DNA of 64,000 nucleotides from Catonia carolina (taxonomy: Eukaryota > Arthropoda > Insecta > Hemiptera > Achilidae): contig JAQMRL010000005.1 in the NCBI GenBank assembly GCA_035578175.1, positions 51,131,722 through 51,195,721 on the forward strand. The letters run 5' to 3'. The notes under the pieces were generated by a model. It was not told where the DNA came from. It searched no databases and saw only the letters and a list, made by a program, of their open reading frames with translations. Of the stretch, positions 1 to 11,283 are shown piece after piece (positions within the stretch are counted from its first letter, which is position 1; the number at the start of each line of letters is the position of its first letter). A program made the translations under genes and the position numbers.

Positions 1-235
1 TGAACAAATTATCTCAAGAATGGAATATTGAACTAAATTGAAACTTGTAATTTAAGTTAAGTACCATTACATCACCCATTTTCATTAAAATCGGTCAACC
101 GGAAATTGTAGGTTATTCGTGTAATTTTTCAATTTTTGCGATTTTCTCAAAAACGGCTCCTACGATTTTTTTAATCGCCTCATTTACTAGATTTTTTATG
201 CTCTACAAGAGGGTTGGTGCTTTTTTATTTTTTTT
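1..235 (+). repeat. Family S fragment
   Basis: The window opens inside an S copy. The stretch from the ATCTCAAGAATGGAA block to the CTACGATTTTTT block is close to 660-900 and 2645-2890. The left end is outside the window and the homology fades after about 230. Positions 236-470 hold nothing I recognise. Confidence 0.6.
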
Positions 236-606
236 TATGTTTTAGGCCAGAACTTTTAGTTTTTCTTGTACTACTTATCCAACAGAAAAGGGATCTTAAT
301 TTCACCAACAAGAATACAGTGGTGAAGCTAACGTCCGTTTTCCCTATTTGACATACTGTTTATTTTTGTGAATTTAATCAGGTTTACAATTCAAAATAAA
401 ATAAAATAGGGTTAATTTTACTCTCTGAAAAGAATAAGTAATAAACAAAAAAAACAGAAAATGTTATTTTTACTTTCTCTTGCCTGTATGAATATATAGG
501 AAGGAAAGTATTGTTTTCATGTTTATTTTTCGAAATCGAGTTTTCACCGGATCTACACGTTTTCATACCCCTGAACAAAAAAAAAACATGTTTTTTAGCG
601 TTTTGT

Positions 607-672
607 CTGTGTGTGTGTGTGTGTGCGCGCGCGCGCGCGCGCGTGAGCGTGTGCGTGTGTGTGTGTGTGTGA
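607..672. repeat. Microsatellite (GT)n(GC)n(GT)n
   Basis: Alternating purine-pyrimidine tract with GT runs on either side of a GC/CG run, inside S. The same place carries GT or CA runs in other S copies (2619-2643, 12059-12091), so the microsatellite was seeded by the repeat. Confidence 0.85.
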
Positions 673-964
673 ACAGAATATCTCAAGAATGGAACATCGT
701 ACAAACTTGAAACTTAAATTAGGCCTACATACCACTACCGGACCCGACACGAACATTTTCATCAAAATCAGTCAACCGGAAGTAGTTTATTCGCGTCATT
801 TTTCACTTTTTGCGATTTTCTCAAAAACGGCTCCTACGATTTTTTTAAAAATCGTCTCATTTAGTACATTTTTTATTCTCTACAAGATAGGATAGGCGCC
901 ATGTCTGCTGAAATTCTTGGTGAGGCCCTGTCTCGTAAAAAAATTGTTTTTTTAAGATTGCGAC

Positions 965-1125
965 GTTTATTTATTATTTATTTATTTGACGTCGCATCAA
1001 CTGCAAGGTCATTAGCGACGACGTTCGGGTGTAACTGTGTGTAATGAAGATGAAATGATTTTTTGTTACGTAGGAAAATATGCCGTGCCTGAGTGGGATT
1101 CGAACCCAGGACCGCATGCAGGACT
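965..1125 (-). mobile_element. SINE A copy (tRNA-derived, 5' truncated)
   Basis: On the minus strand it contains GGTTCGAATCCCACTCAGGC, a B-box-like core, and ends in AAATAAATAAA. The head matches the complete copy at 31139-31306. The tail resembles SINE B (GTCGCTAATGACC to GCGAC). It sits inside the S element at 472-1602. The A-box half is missing. Confidence 0.6.
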
Positions 1126-1602
1126 TTAATATGCATTTTAGCGCAAAAATGTATAAAAGTTGTAGACAATTTAAATGCTTACAACTTTTATTTCAAACAT
1201 TTTTTTGAATAACTCTTAGTTTAGCGGCAATTAGCGATTTTCTGTTTTTTTCTCACGAAAACGTGTAAAAAATTGATTTTTTAAAGATTTCAGCCTAATT
1301 TTGCATTTTACGACAAAAAAATATATCATCAAATTTATAGGAAATTAAAAGATCTACAACTTTTATTTAGAGCGTTTTTCTCTACAACGCCTAGTTTAGC
1401 GTAAAGAGTGATTTTCATATTTTTAAGCCAACTGAGGTTGATTTTCATTTAGCGTCTTTCCCTCATGATTAAAATTAGATTATGTTTATTGAGGTTAGGT
1501 TTTCTGATTATTTCTAATGCCTTATTACTAATATGAGGTTTTATTGTTATCTATTTGTATTGACAAGAGAAAGTTGTGTGAGTGTTTCACACCATATTTT
1601 TA

Positions 1603-2475
1603 GACTTAGTTTCAGTTTTCTTGCTCTTCTGAAAATTTTGCTTAGTGAAAATAACATCCTTTTTCCTATGGATGGTCACATATTGTGTTTTTGAATCCAA
1701 TGTGAAACTAAACTTAGTGTATTATAATAATTTATTTTTTACAAATTATGATTAATGATATTTGCTGTCTTCGGTAGACATAATTTAGTAAATCAAATAA
1801 GTGTTAGTAATAAACTGAAATCGTGAAATGAGAAATAATCTATTATCCTGCCTCCGGTTTTGTACACATAAGACTAATCAAAACGCATTGCTCTTCTACG
1901 CATAGAACTGGCGGTAGTAGTTTATACTATTGTATAGAAGTAACATTGTCAACTATCATTTAAAATTCATTTATCATTAGTAAGTTGACTTCCAATCATT
2001 TCTGATCTGTCAAACGTCAATCAGGTACAATAGTTAAATGATATTAAGCGATATAATCTTTATTTTATCACTCGCTGATTCAATTATCTCTTAATAATAA
2101 AACTTCATACTTATATGGAACTTATTTGTTTCAAATTCAACAGTTTTCAGTTACTTAGTTATTGATTGTTCTTTATTTGGTTTCAGTTGAAATGTAATAT
2201 TGTCTTTTATTTAAATTTAAGAAAAAAAACCTAAATTTTCAAACAGAATTGATTAAAAAGTTTACAGTTTATTTAACAAATATTTTTAAGTTATACAATA
2301 AACCTTAGCTGTCTAACAAATAAGGAAGTTACGAAAACCGTTAGAATAAAACGGGAAAACAAATTTAACTGAAGTACAGATCACTTGTTATTGACTTTAA
2401 TGACTTCTTTAAAGAAAAAACTTAGTGCTAAAAGAACTTTCGGTTGTAAATAGCTATTTTTTCGGTAATATTACT
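1603..2475. other. AT-rich spacer, nothing recognised
   Basis: No coding frame, clear terminal repeats or RNA gene is visible. AT-rich unique-looking DNA between two S copies. Confidence 0.5.
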
Positions 2476-3362
2476 TTTTTTGCCTATATGAATATATAGA
2501 AAGGAAAGTATTGTTTTCATGTCAATGTTTTGAAATCGATTTTTCACCGGATATACACGTTTTCAGAACCCCTAAACCCAAAATACATATTTTTAGCGAT
2601 TTTTTAGTGATTGGTCTGTGTGTGTGTGTGTGTGTGTGTGTGTAAACAACATATCTCAAGAACGGAATATTGTACGAAGTTGAAACTTGGAACTTATGTT
2701 AGGTACCACTAGAGAACCCGACACGAACATTTTCATCAAAATCGGTCAACCGGAAGTAGTAGTTCCGTAATATAAATTCGTGTAATTTTTCACTTTTGTG
2801 TTTTTCTCAAAAACTGCTCCTACGATTTTTTTTTACAAAACGCCTCATTTACTACCTAAAGTTTTTATTCTCTACAAGATATTAGTGTTAGCGCCGTATG
2901 TGCTGAAATTTTCGGAGCGGCTGTGCTCTCGTGGAATTTTTTTTTTTTTTAAGATTGCATCCTTATTATGAATTTCAGGGGAAAAGTAAATATAATCAAA
3001 GTTGTAGAAGATTTAAAACCCTACAACTTTTGTTTCAAACATTTCTTTGTATAACGCTTAGTTTAGCTGTAATTAGTGATTTTCTGTAATTTTCCATAGA
3101 AATTTAAAAAAAATGGATTATTTAAGATTTCGGTTTTAGTATGCACTCTACGACAAAAGTGTACGTAAGTTATAGGAAATTAAAATATCTACAACTTATA
3201 TGTTAAGCATTTTTCTCTACAGAGCCTAGTTAAGCGTCAAAGAGTGATTTTCCGTATTAATAAACCAAACTGAGGTTGGTTTTTATTACTAATGTTAGGT
3301 TATATTGTTCATTATTTACATTGGCTAGGGAAAGTCGTGTGAATGTTTCATACCAGATTTTC
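2476..3362 (+). mobile_element. Family S repeat
   Basis: It starts at a worn left end (TTTTTTTGCCTATATGAATATATAG) and ends with TTGGCTAGGGAAAGTCGTGTG and TTTCATACC at 3330-3352. A GT microsatellite lies at 2619-2643. All the internal S blocks are in the same order as in the copy at 472. Confidence 0.65.
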
Positions 3363-4109
3363 GTTATTATTATCATGGTATCCAAAATTTCTGGTTGAAA
3401 GTGATAAAAAGAAATGTGAAATTAATTGCATGTATTTTTTGTTGTTGTTGATAAATTTATCTTACAAGGTACAAGGTTAAAATTTTTCGCGAACTTGTCT
3501 TTTAGAATACGATCTGGACAAACGGGATCAAGTGAGCTGTGGCAATATATTTCTTACGCAATTTTAAATACTTTGACTCGTTGAATACCACCTCGAGTTC
3601 GTTCTAAGTAGTTTTGTATAAGTAGAACTAAGTTTTTATACCATACTTTACTAGTTATAAAAAAGAAATACTTGTATTAACTGCACCACTCAATACTGGT
3701 TTTTATTTATGTATTTTTTTATTATGTATTTAGGAGGAGGTCTAGGCTAAATTATAAAAAAAAATACTGTTCGGTTCATTTAATTTCACGGTAAAAGTAT
3801 TTTCTCATGATAAGCGCAAACGAAAAATTCTTTTGATCTAAAATTTAGGTTCAATTCTTTTAAAAATTTAGCAATCATTTAAATGGTTAACAAAAATTTT
3901 GTACCAAAATAAAAGATGTCACTTTTTTTGACTATACAAGATATTTTTATTTGAAACTGTATAAAATTAACAACAAGCAAATTTGATAAAAAAATGATAC
4001 AAATATTGAAACATTTTAAGACTTTGATGAGGAGATCGCTGCTCATTGACAGTACTCCAACCGTAATCATTAAGTTAGTTTATTATTTTGTTAATTTTAT
4101 TTACTTAAT
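3363..4109. other. AT-rich spacer, nothing recognised
   Basis: No convincing coding frame or terminal repeats; short chance frames only. Confidence 0.45.
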
Positions 4110-4325
4110 TTAATTTTGACGTCTCATGATATCCCTACTCCAGAGTCGTTTCATTCTTCGTATAGGGGCAGTTGGTAAATCTGGTGTGCCTAGGTCAACA
4201 ATGAGCTGGTTCGGATTATTAGGTAATTTCTTTTTAAACGTGTGTATGTGCGTAGGAACACATCGCTGATGTATGGGACGTTTAAGTCCGTGTGTAGTGT
4301 ATCGTTCGTTACGTAAAAGGGGCAC
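4110..4325 (-). pseudogene. LINE ORF2 C-terminal remnant (jockey-like)
   Basis: A minus-strand frame of 71 codons reads HTFKKKLPNNPNQLIVDLG and then a basic RRMKRLWSRDIMRR end. The spacing N-x-L then R-x-K/R-R-x-W resembles the extreme C-terminus of jockey-clade reverse transcriptase proteins. No catalytic domain remains. Assignment by pattern only. Confidence 0.35.
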
Positions 4326-4617
4326 TAGTTATCTGTCTTAACAGTTTGGATACGGTTTGGCACAACAATAAATGTGGCTGCTATACATCCAAACGGGTCT
4401 AAGGTAACACTTATAAAACAGTAGTTTTAGATGAAGTGGAAGTTTAGAAGATCTGGAAATCAACGATTACAGTTGTTTACGTCTAGCGTCCAAAGTTTTT
4501 CGCGTTTCGTTAACATGTTGGTTCCACTTTAATCTTTTGTCACATTTAAACTATCATAATGGCCTTTGAACCAGCCCAATCAGTCAGCTGGTAGAAAGTA
4601 GCTGTTATTTATTAAGT

Positions 4618-4715
4618 AACACCGGTTGGGTAAGCGACTTTGTATGGTGACCAGCTGAAAGCCATTCGTGATAAAGCTACTGGGGGTCCCTGTTCAAACT
4701 CATACCTAATCCATG
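4618..4715 (+). repeat. Degenerate SINE C-like head
   Basis: The stretch ACCGGTTGGGTAAGCGACTT to GTTCAAACTCATACC lines up loosely with the tRNA-like head of SINE C at 7190. It is old and diverged. Confidence 0.3.
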
Positions 4716-5084
4716 TCAAACAATACTGCTAAAAAAAAAGTATCAATCAAATTGGGTAGTTGTCAGTAATGTGCAGTTCCCGATGACAAATAAAAGAAAA
4801 AAATTAATATATGGCTGATCTCAAAATGCCCTGCACCACTCTCATTTATGTCCAACTCTTAAATTCAAAATTGCTGTTAAAAATCTGTCTTTAATTCAAT
4901 TATTGTGAATGAACATATTATTTGTAAACAATATAAGATAAAAAATACTTTATACATGGATAAATTAAATGTTTACCTCCTTACAGAGGGTGATTGAAGG
5001 GGTTAAAATTTTAATCGCTGCTTCTATCATTAATTGATATTTTTCGGAAAGTTTCTATTTTGAGGGAAACGATTTCGTGTAAAA

Positions 5085-5360
5085 AAAATTTGGTATGAAA
5101 CTCACTCGACTTTCTCTTGCTAACCTAACTATTAAACAAGGTAAAAAAAACAAGGGAGAAATGGCCGCCTCCGTGACGTAGTGAATGTTGCGCTAACCCA
5201 AAATCAAAAATCTTAAAAATTAATTTTTTTACAGATTTTCATAACAAAACAGAAAATCACTAATTACTGCTAAACTAAGCATTATACAAAGGAATGATTA
5301 GAATAAAAGTTGTAGGTTTTTAATTTTCTACAACTGTGACTATACTCTTTTGCATATTAA
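5085..5360 (-). repeat. Family S fragment with SINE B piece
   Basis: Minus orientation: TGAAACTCACTCGACTTTCTCTTGC at 5097-5121 is the S right end, followed by S blocks to about 5350. A 40-base SINE B head (ATGGCCGCCTCCGTGACGTA) lies inside at 5159-5200. Confidence 0.55.
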
Positions 5361-5963
5361 GGCCGCAATCTTAAAAACCATTTAATTTAAATTAAAAGTT
5401 TTAAATTTGGGGTTCGAACTTTTTAATCACCGTGTTTGTTTTGTACATTATAGCCCTACTATTTGTATTAACTTATGACATGTGCAACCATTATAATATT
5501 CTAATTATACAAGTTTTCATTTTTAATTTATTTTGACAACGTAGCGTTATCATAAATTTTTACCTCTGGCTTATTTTGTTTATTTGTTCTTTTTCCTTTC
5601 AACGACTTTAATTTTACCACTTTCTATTCTATAACTACTTTTTTCATTGCTTATACTTTCAAATTAGTTTTATCAAGTAAATAACATGTGAAATTATAAG
5701 TCGATGTCTGTATTTCCTAATAATTCATTTGCAGGCGAATAAGTCTTTTCGACTAAATAAATTTATCAAATTTAATTGTGTATGGATTACTTAACAGGAT
5801 GGTTAGACGTATTAGAAAATCTGAGAACTTATCTTTTCTCATTTTAATTTAACGCAGACCGATTTACTCAGAGATAAAGTAGGCCTAATTTATAAAACTT
5901 TTCGAACGAAAACACTAATTTCTTTTAACTTTTAAAACGGGTTTGTTCTCTACGTATCTATAT
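5361..5963. other. AT-rich spacer, nothing recognised
   Basis: No coding frame or structured repeat supported. Confidence 0.4.
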
Positions 5964-6347
5964 TGTTTAGGTCATCAGTCGGAAGGCTGTTTTGAACCTT
6001 TAGAGGCTTTATTAAGTAAAACGAGGAGTGACGTGGTTTACCTATGCCTTCCTCACAGAGTAAAAAGTATGCTTATCAGCATGCCTGGCCCTTTGAAAAG
6101 CATCTACTTTCCACCCTGCAAATGATACCTTCACTTCATTCACCACAAGGTCTGGCTGTATAATAAAATTCAATACTCTCAGAGGAGATAACGCTGAGTA
6201 GTGTCTTTTACTCATCTACCTTTTCTGTCTTAACTGTGTCAGTCATATAATTGGCTGATCGTGTGATAAGAAACAGAAATATTTTTTGTAGCCATGGAAC
6301 TAGCAGATCAAGTGCAAGTAATTTAATACTCCACCTGCCTGTTATGG
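5964..6347 (-). mobile_element. Family R retroelement, copy 1
   Basis: Minus orientation. The 3' end (TTGTTTAGGTCATCAGTCGG on + strand) is at 5964 and the 5' end (CCACCTGCCTGTTATGG) at about 6347. The recurring R frame is broken. This copy carries the 5' variant with GATCTGCTAGTTCCA. Confidence 0.7.
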
Positions 6348-6359
6348 ATAATATAACAA

Positions 6360-7085
6360 CTTATAAATGTTTATAAATAATAATAATAATAGAAAAAATG
6401 AAGAGTTTTGGACTTAAAATAAATAGAGGGAAGAGTGAAGCAATGGTTTTTGGAAGGAACAGGGGTATCAAGGGGACCATTAGATTGGAAGGAGAGGCAT
6501 TGAGGAAAAAAATTTAATATCTAGGGAGTGTAATTTCAGAAGACGAGAAGATAGATGGAGGGATGACAAAACGGTTGCAAACAGGAGGAAATATGTACCA
6601 AACAGTAAAATACTTGTTTTGAGACAGGAAGATACCAGAGAAGACCAAATTAATAATTTATACGTTGTATTATGCAGCAGCTGTATAGAGTGGAACGTTG
6701 GGGATGAATTAGAGAAATTGGAGTAGGTTACAGGGAGGGGATATGAAGTTCTTAAGAGCAATAAAAGGGTAGGACAAGGAGAGGTAGAATAAAGATTACG
6801 AGATTAGAGCGAAGATAAATGTGGAATGTATCTGGGAGAGGGTGGAAAAAATGAGGATAAGATGGTATGCCAATGTGCAGAGAATGGGGGAGGGAAGGTT
6901 ACGTGGAAAGGTGGAAGGAACAAGATAAAGAGGACGACCAAGAAAAAGATGGAAGGATGAAGTTAAGAGGAGCGTGAAGGGACGGGGATACAACTGGAAA
7001 CGAAGGATGGAGAAGAAATGGTGGATGGACAGAAGAAGATGGAGAGGCTTGGTGAACACCCAGACCCGACGGTAGCTGGAACGGA
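6360..7085 (+). pseudogene. RTE-like LINE reverse transcriptase, C-terminal half, decayed
   Basis: Three-frame reading gives SFGLKINRGKSEAMVF (the motif just after the YADD box), YLGSVISED, then the thumb and tail with RIRWYANVQRMGEGRLRGK and RGRPRKRWKDEVKRS. This order is typical of the C-terminal part of RTE-type non-LTR retrotransposon proteins. Stops and frameshifts break it (for example after RKKI and at SGTLGMN). The endonuclease and the YADD core are missing. The protein would have copied LINE RNA into DNA at the target site; this copy is dead. Confidence 0.75.
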
Positions 7086-7189
7086 CACTGGATATGTTTA
7101 AAAATTATTAAATGAAAATTTAATTTTTGTAAAATTTTAAATTAAATTTAAAATCTTAATTATAAATTTATTTATCTAAATTTTGTTAT

Positions 7190-7525
7190 AACCCACCGGG
7201 TTGGTCAAGGGGTAAAGTTGTCGCCGCTAGTCAGCTGTTAAACAGCTGATTTTCGGAGACGAAAGTTCCTGATTCAAATCCTAGTAAAGGTAGTTACTTT
7301 TATACGGATTTGAATACTAGACAGTGGTTATGGGTGTACTATGATGGTTGGGGTTTAATTAACCATACTATTTTAGGAATGGTCGGCCTGAGTCTGTACA
7401 AGACTACACCTCATTTACTCGTCATACATATCATCTTCATCTCATTGGGCTATGGGGATGCTTATTGTTCTAAATTGAACAGATTGCAACGTATACCTAC
7501 ACATATTAGGAACAAAATAAAATAA
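7190..7525 (+). mobile_element. SINE C, tRNA-derived
   Basis: It opens with a tRNA-like head (CACCGGGTTGGTCAAGGGGT, then GATTCAAATCC as B box) and continues into a body with GGTCGGCCTGAGTCTGTAC and CTACACCTCATTTAC. The same body recurs at 32970-33056 and, inverted, at 51295-51535. It ends in an A-rich AAATAAATAAA run. Confidence 0.65.
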
Positions 7526-8546
7526 ATAAATTAGTTATAATTTTACTTAGCTGATTGAAAAATAATTTTAAAAAACAGGCGAGAGACATTGAAAGAAAAA
7601 TAAGAGACTATGGGAACTTTAAATCAACCTATAGATAAAGATAAATGTTAGTGATTAATACTTAAAACTATTTACTCATCGATTGCTATGACGTTAAAAT
7701 AATTGGCAATTGCAAAAATTTCTGTACTCATTAAGAAATTGATTGAGAAATAATTGTGTGAGTTATTCACGAAAATATTTTAATAATATTGTATAGTTTT
7801 GTTCATAATCTGGTTAATTATACATTGCGATATGATTCATATTTGTAGTTTAAATTCTTCTTTTAAAAGAGAATGGGCGAGAGTGAGAAAGAAAGTGTTG
7901 ATAAAGAGGAGTCGATCGGTTACAATGGTTCTAACATTGGTAGGGGTAAAAGGGGTCAGGGGGGTCGCATTCCAGACAGACCGGACCGGTCAAGTAACTA
8001 TAGAGGGGGGTTCTTTTAAAAGATACAGTAAATATTGCTGCGGGTATTCATAAACAGGTGTGTACAGGTGTTATAGGCTTTATTTGTCTGTAAATATGTA
8101 GTTTATTTCACTATCTTTATATGTATTTTTAAATTACTTTTTTTGTTTTATCTTCGTCTGGTTATATAATTTTACCAGAATTATTCGTCCTGAAAGAAAT
8201 GAGCTTGCGCTTGGGATGACGACGTCGTAGCTAGGCTACCTTGTCGTTCGGATAATTTGATGAAAGGAACTTTTTTGGTATTTTTCTTTATTCGGAATTA
8301 CCGATGAATAATTGGGGGAACGATGGGCCTGGAATCGGGATATTAACGAGAACATTGTGTTGGGAAGGGACGCTTTTTCTAGTCGGGAGTGGTTTTATTG
8401 TTGTTAATTTGTTGAGGAAATTTGTATATATTTGAGGAGATTTGATGTTGATGAGAAGGAAGAGTGAATTTACAAGTGATGGGGTATAGTACTAAATTTC
8501 GAGGGTTTTTTGGCAGGAAATACTTGTAGGGACGTTTGTAGGGAGT
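7526..8546. other. Spacer with a short Arg/Gly-rich frame
   Basis: From the ATG at 7873 a frame of about 50 codons reads MGESEKESVDKEES and then a G/R-rich run ending RGGFF before a stop. I do not recognise it; it may be chance or an ORF1 scrap of a LINE. The rest of the stretch shows nothing. Confidence 0.25.
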
Positions 8547-9040
8547 CTATAGAAAATCGTGGATTGGCTGTTTAATCTTTACTTGTGACGGGCGAGGTGT
8601 CGTGTAGATTTCACTGACAGCTGGCTGTACAGAGCGTTGACAGGAGTCGTGAAGGACTCTTGAAGTTTGGTGTAAGAACTCCTCCAGGCTGGAGGTGAGG
8701 ACGTAGTCATGGACGGTTTTATTGATGAGGTAGTGGAGGTTGGAAATTTGTCTTGCTATGCGGTTGTGAAGGGAGGAAAGTTTTCTTTTGTTGATGGAGG
8801 AGAGGACGGGCCACCACTGGTGCACCGTAAAGAAGGACAGATCTGATGATAGCAGTGTAGATGAGGAGTTTAAGGGGAATTTTGAGAGAGCGGGAGCGTA
8901 GTGGGGGGGGGGGTGAGAATTATAGAGTACGACTCTTCCTTTTATGATTTTTTTCTGTGACGTGGATGCGGAACGTTAGACTTTTGTCGAAGGTGGTTTC
9001 AAGGTGTCTGTATCCTGAGCGGTGGCGGCTGTTTTCCGAA
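8547..9040 (-). pseudogene. Jockey/CR1-like LINE reverse transcriptase remnant
   Basis: On the minus strand, going down from 9040, the fragments read YRHLETTFDKSLTFRIHV, then LLIYTAIIRSVLLYGAPV, then WWPVLSSINKRKLSSLHNRI. These match the thumb region of jockey-clade ORF2 proteins (YLG-x-x-DK-L-F-HI, then Y-x-x-x-IRS-L-YGAPVW). Different frames are needed, so it is decayed. A 10-base G run lies at about 8905. Confidence 0.6.
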
Positions 9041-9073
9041 ATTCACTTTTTCGTTATTTGTATGATGCCTGTA

Positions 9074-9436
9074 CATGCCACGTATGTTGTTGTTGTTTAG
9101 GTCATCAACCAAAAAGCTGGTTTGAACCCGTAGAGGTTTTACTAAGTAAAACGAGGAGTGAGGTGGTTTACCAGTGCCTTCCTTACTGAGTGGAAAAGTA
9201 TGCTTATCAGCATGCCGGGCCCTCTGAAAAGCACATATTTTCCACTCTGCAAATGACACCTTCACTTCATTCACCAAAGGGTCTGGCTGTATAGTGAAAT
9301 TCATTACTTTCAGAGGAGGTAACTCTGACTAGTGTCTTTTACACCTCTACCTCTTCTGTTCTTAAATGATTCAGTCATTTCATTGGCCGACCATGTGATA
9401 AGAAACAGAACTATTTATTTTAGCCATGCCACGTAT
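9074..9436 (-). mobile_element. Family R retroelement, copy 2, with 12-bp target duplication
   Basis: R lies at 9086-9424 in minus orientation, flanked by the direct repeat CATGCCACGTAT at 9074-9085 and 9425-9436. The tail end carries (GTT)n on the + strand, that is (AAC)n in R sense. The 5' end is truncated at GGCTAAAATA. It appears to have inserted into a LINE whose reverse transcriptase piece resumes at 9437. Confidence 0.9.
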
Positions 9437-9866
9437 ATGAGACTTATAAGACACGTTCTTTATCAAAAGGATAAAGAAAACAAAACTACTTATATGGCAT
9501 TTGTAGATTTAGAAAAAGGATTTTACAATCATATTACATTTGAAATATAGTGTTTTAGGAAAATGTTAAAGATTAGGTGGGTGGACAAAATAAGATTAAG
9601 TGGATGAAAAAAGAAGTACATGGAAAAATCTTACCAGAAGAAAAGATAGGCTAGCGGGGCGTATCCTAAGACATCCAGGTATTGGTCTATCAACAATGGA
9701 AGTTAATATTGAGGGAGTGAATTGTAGGAGGACCAAAGGTTAAAATATTTAAAGAAAATTACAAAAGATGTAGGGTGTTACAGGTATGTAGATGTGAAAC
9801 GACTTGCTCACGGTAGACAGTTTGGAGACATCAAACCAGTCGAGAAACTGATGACAAAAAAAACAT
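9437..9866 (+). pseudogene. RTE-like LINE with internal deletion and intact 3' end
   Basis: The first part encodes KENKTTYMAFVDLEKGF, which is reverse transcriptase motif A with the catalytic Asp. The frame then jumps at about 9545 to the C-terminal part (FRKMLKIRWVDKI and a basic tail), so the YADD core is deleted. The 3' end at 9831-9865 reads TCAAACCAGTCGAGAAACTG, then ATGAC and an A run. The same family is at 14965-15700. Confidence 0.7.
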
Positions 9867-9900
9867 GTTCATGAACAAATTCAGTCTGATTTAATAAATA

Positions 9901-10490
9901 CAGTATAACCTGTCACGTCCGGACCCTCCCATATCAGGACGTATCTGTTGTGTTGTTTAGGTCAACAGCCGAAAGGCTGGTTTGAACCTCTAGAGGTTTT
10001 ACTAAGTAAAACGAGGAGTGAGGTGGTTTACCATTGCCTTCCTCACTGAATGGAAAAGTATGCTTATCAGCATGCCGGGCCCTCTGAAAAGCACATATTT
10101 TCCACTCTGTAAATGACAACTTCACTTCATTCACCACAGGGTCTGGCTGTACAATGAAATTCATTACTTTCAGAGAAGATAACTCTGATTAGTGTCTTTT
10201 ACATCTCTGCCTCTTCTGTTCTTAAATTATTCAGTCATTTAATTGACTGACCATGTGATAAGAAACAGAACTATTTATTTTAGCCCTTCAACGAACAGAT
10301 TGACGTATCTGTAAACTTATTTTTCAATTTTGGTTAGGGATGAAAAAATGATTCCAGCAGAAATGATGTTTGAGCGTGCCTGAAGAAGATAAGCAGATTG
10401 CAGAGCTTGTAAAAAAAACCTGCTTGGATACGAAGAAATTAATGACGATGAAATATAGACACAAGAGTTAAGTGTCGTACATAAATATTT
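9901..10490 (+). pseudogene. Pogo/Tigger-like element remnant, split by R
   Basis: CAGTATAACCTGTCACGTCC at 9901 follows TA and looks like a pogo/Tigger left end. After the R insertion, short frames (AEMMFERA and GYEEINDDEI) recall the acidic C-terminal stretch of Tigger transposases. No right end was found. Weak assignment. Confidence 0.35.
9938..10312 (-). mobile_element. Family R retroelement, copy 3, with 11-bp target duplication
   Basis: R occupies 9949-10301, flanked by GACGTATCTGT at 9938-9948 and 10302-10312. The 5' end is truncated at AATCTGTTCG, about 17 bases further 5' than copy 2. The R frame is open for 76 codons on the minus strand. Confidence 0.9.
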
Positions 10491-11283
10491 CGTAAATCTT
10501 GTAAATGTTTTTGTAAATATATTTAAAATTCATGTTTTTGTAAGTATGATGGATGTGAAAATATCTGGCGGTTGCTCGCTCAAAAAGTCCTGAATGAGAT
10601 GACTTAGAGGAAATGAAAATACGTGCAAACTAAGGTTACGTTTTACGACTTTTATAAAATTAAACAATGATATATAAATAAGGATTAGGTAAATCCAAAC
10701 GTAAAGAAAGTCATTCGTTATGTTTAGGGATTATACAAAAAAATTAATGTAATAGCCAATAGTATTTTTTTTATTTTAAAAAAATGATTTATTTACAATA
10801 TTCTTTTTAAATTAATTCGCCGGTTAATAAATTTTCTTAATCTTTGCCAGATAACCATCTGTAGTATTTGTATAAATTTATATTTATATTATACTAAATT
10901 TTATAATTGAATAGATATTTAAACAGAAATATTAAAAATCTTCTTTAGCAAGGACAACGAGTTGTATAATTCTCTTGTTTGTGATAAGATACAAACTGAA
11001 ATTTAAGTGAGACGTAATTTAATTTTACTGAATTTAATAATATGTTTTAGTTTATTTCAATAAACCATATGAGTAAGTTACATAATGTTAGTAAAATTAT
11101 GTTAGTGTAATTAAGGGCAACTTGAAGAATTCTGAGGCGTGTAAACTAGTCTTGTAAACATGTCTTAAAATACGAGCATAACACAAATTACAGAAAAAAC
11201 TATTTTTAATAATAAAAATCTAGGGGTGAAACATTCAGACGATTTACTCTTACCATTGTAAAAAATGAAATATAATGCAACAA
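10491..11283. other. AT-rich spacer, nothing recognised
   Basis: No coding frame, terminal repeats or RNA gene supported. Confidence 0.4.

Larger units (their letters stand above)
472..1602 (+). mobile_element. Family S repeat, near full length, with SINE A inside
   Basis: The left end is ACTTTCTCTTGCC at 472. The right end has the complementary GACAAGAGAAAGT at 1562-1574, then a short hairpin (GTGTGAGTGTTTCACACC) and a T-rich end. The body has the blocks CGAGTTTTCACCGG, ATCAAAATCAGTCAACCGG, CTCAAAAACGGCTCC and CTACAACTTTTATTT that recur in all S copies. It carries a GT/GC microsatellite at 607-672. No protein is recognised. The ends suggest a DNA transposon-like non-autonomous element of unassigned class. 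Confidence 0.65.

Noticed and set aside
384..710. Frames of 63 and 106 codons over the GT/GC tract
   Set aside because: They are low-complexity translations (HTHTHT, RARARA, VCVCVC) of a microsatellite.
6480..7059. Two minus-strand frames of 93 and 87 codons
   Set aside because: They are antisense shadows of the purine-rich LINE reverse transcriptase remnant on the plus strand.
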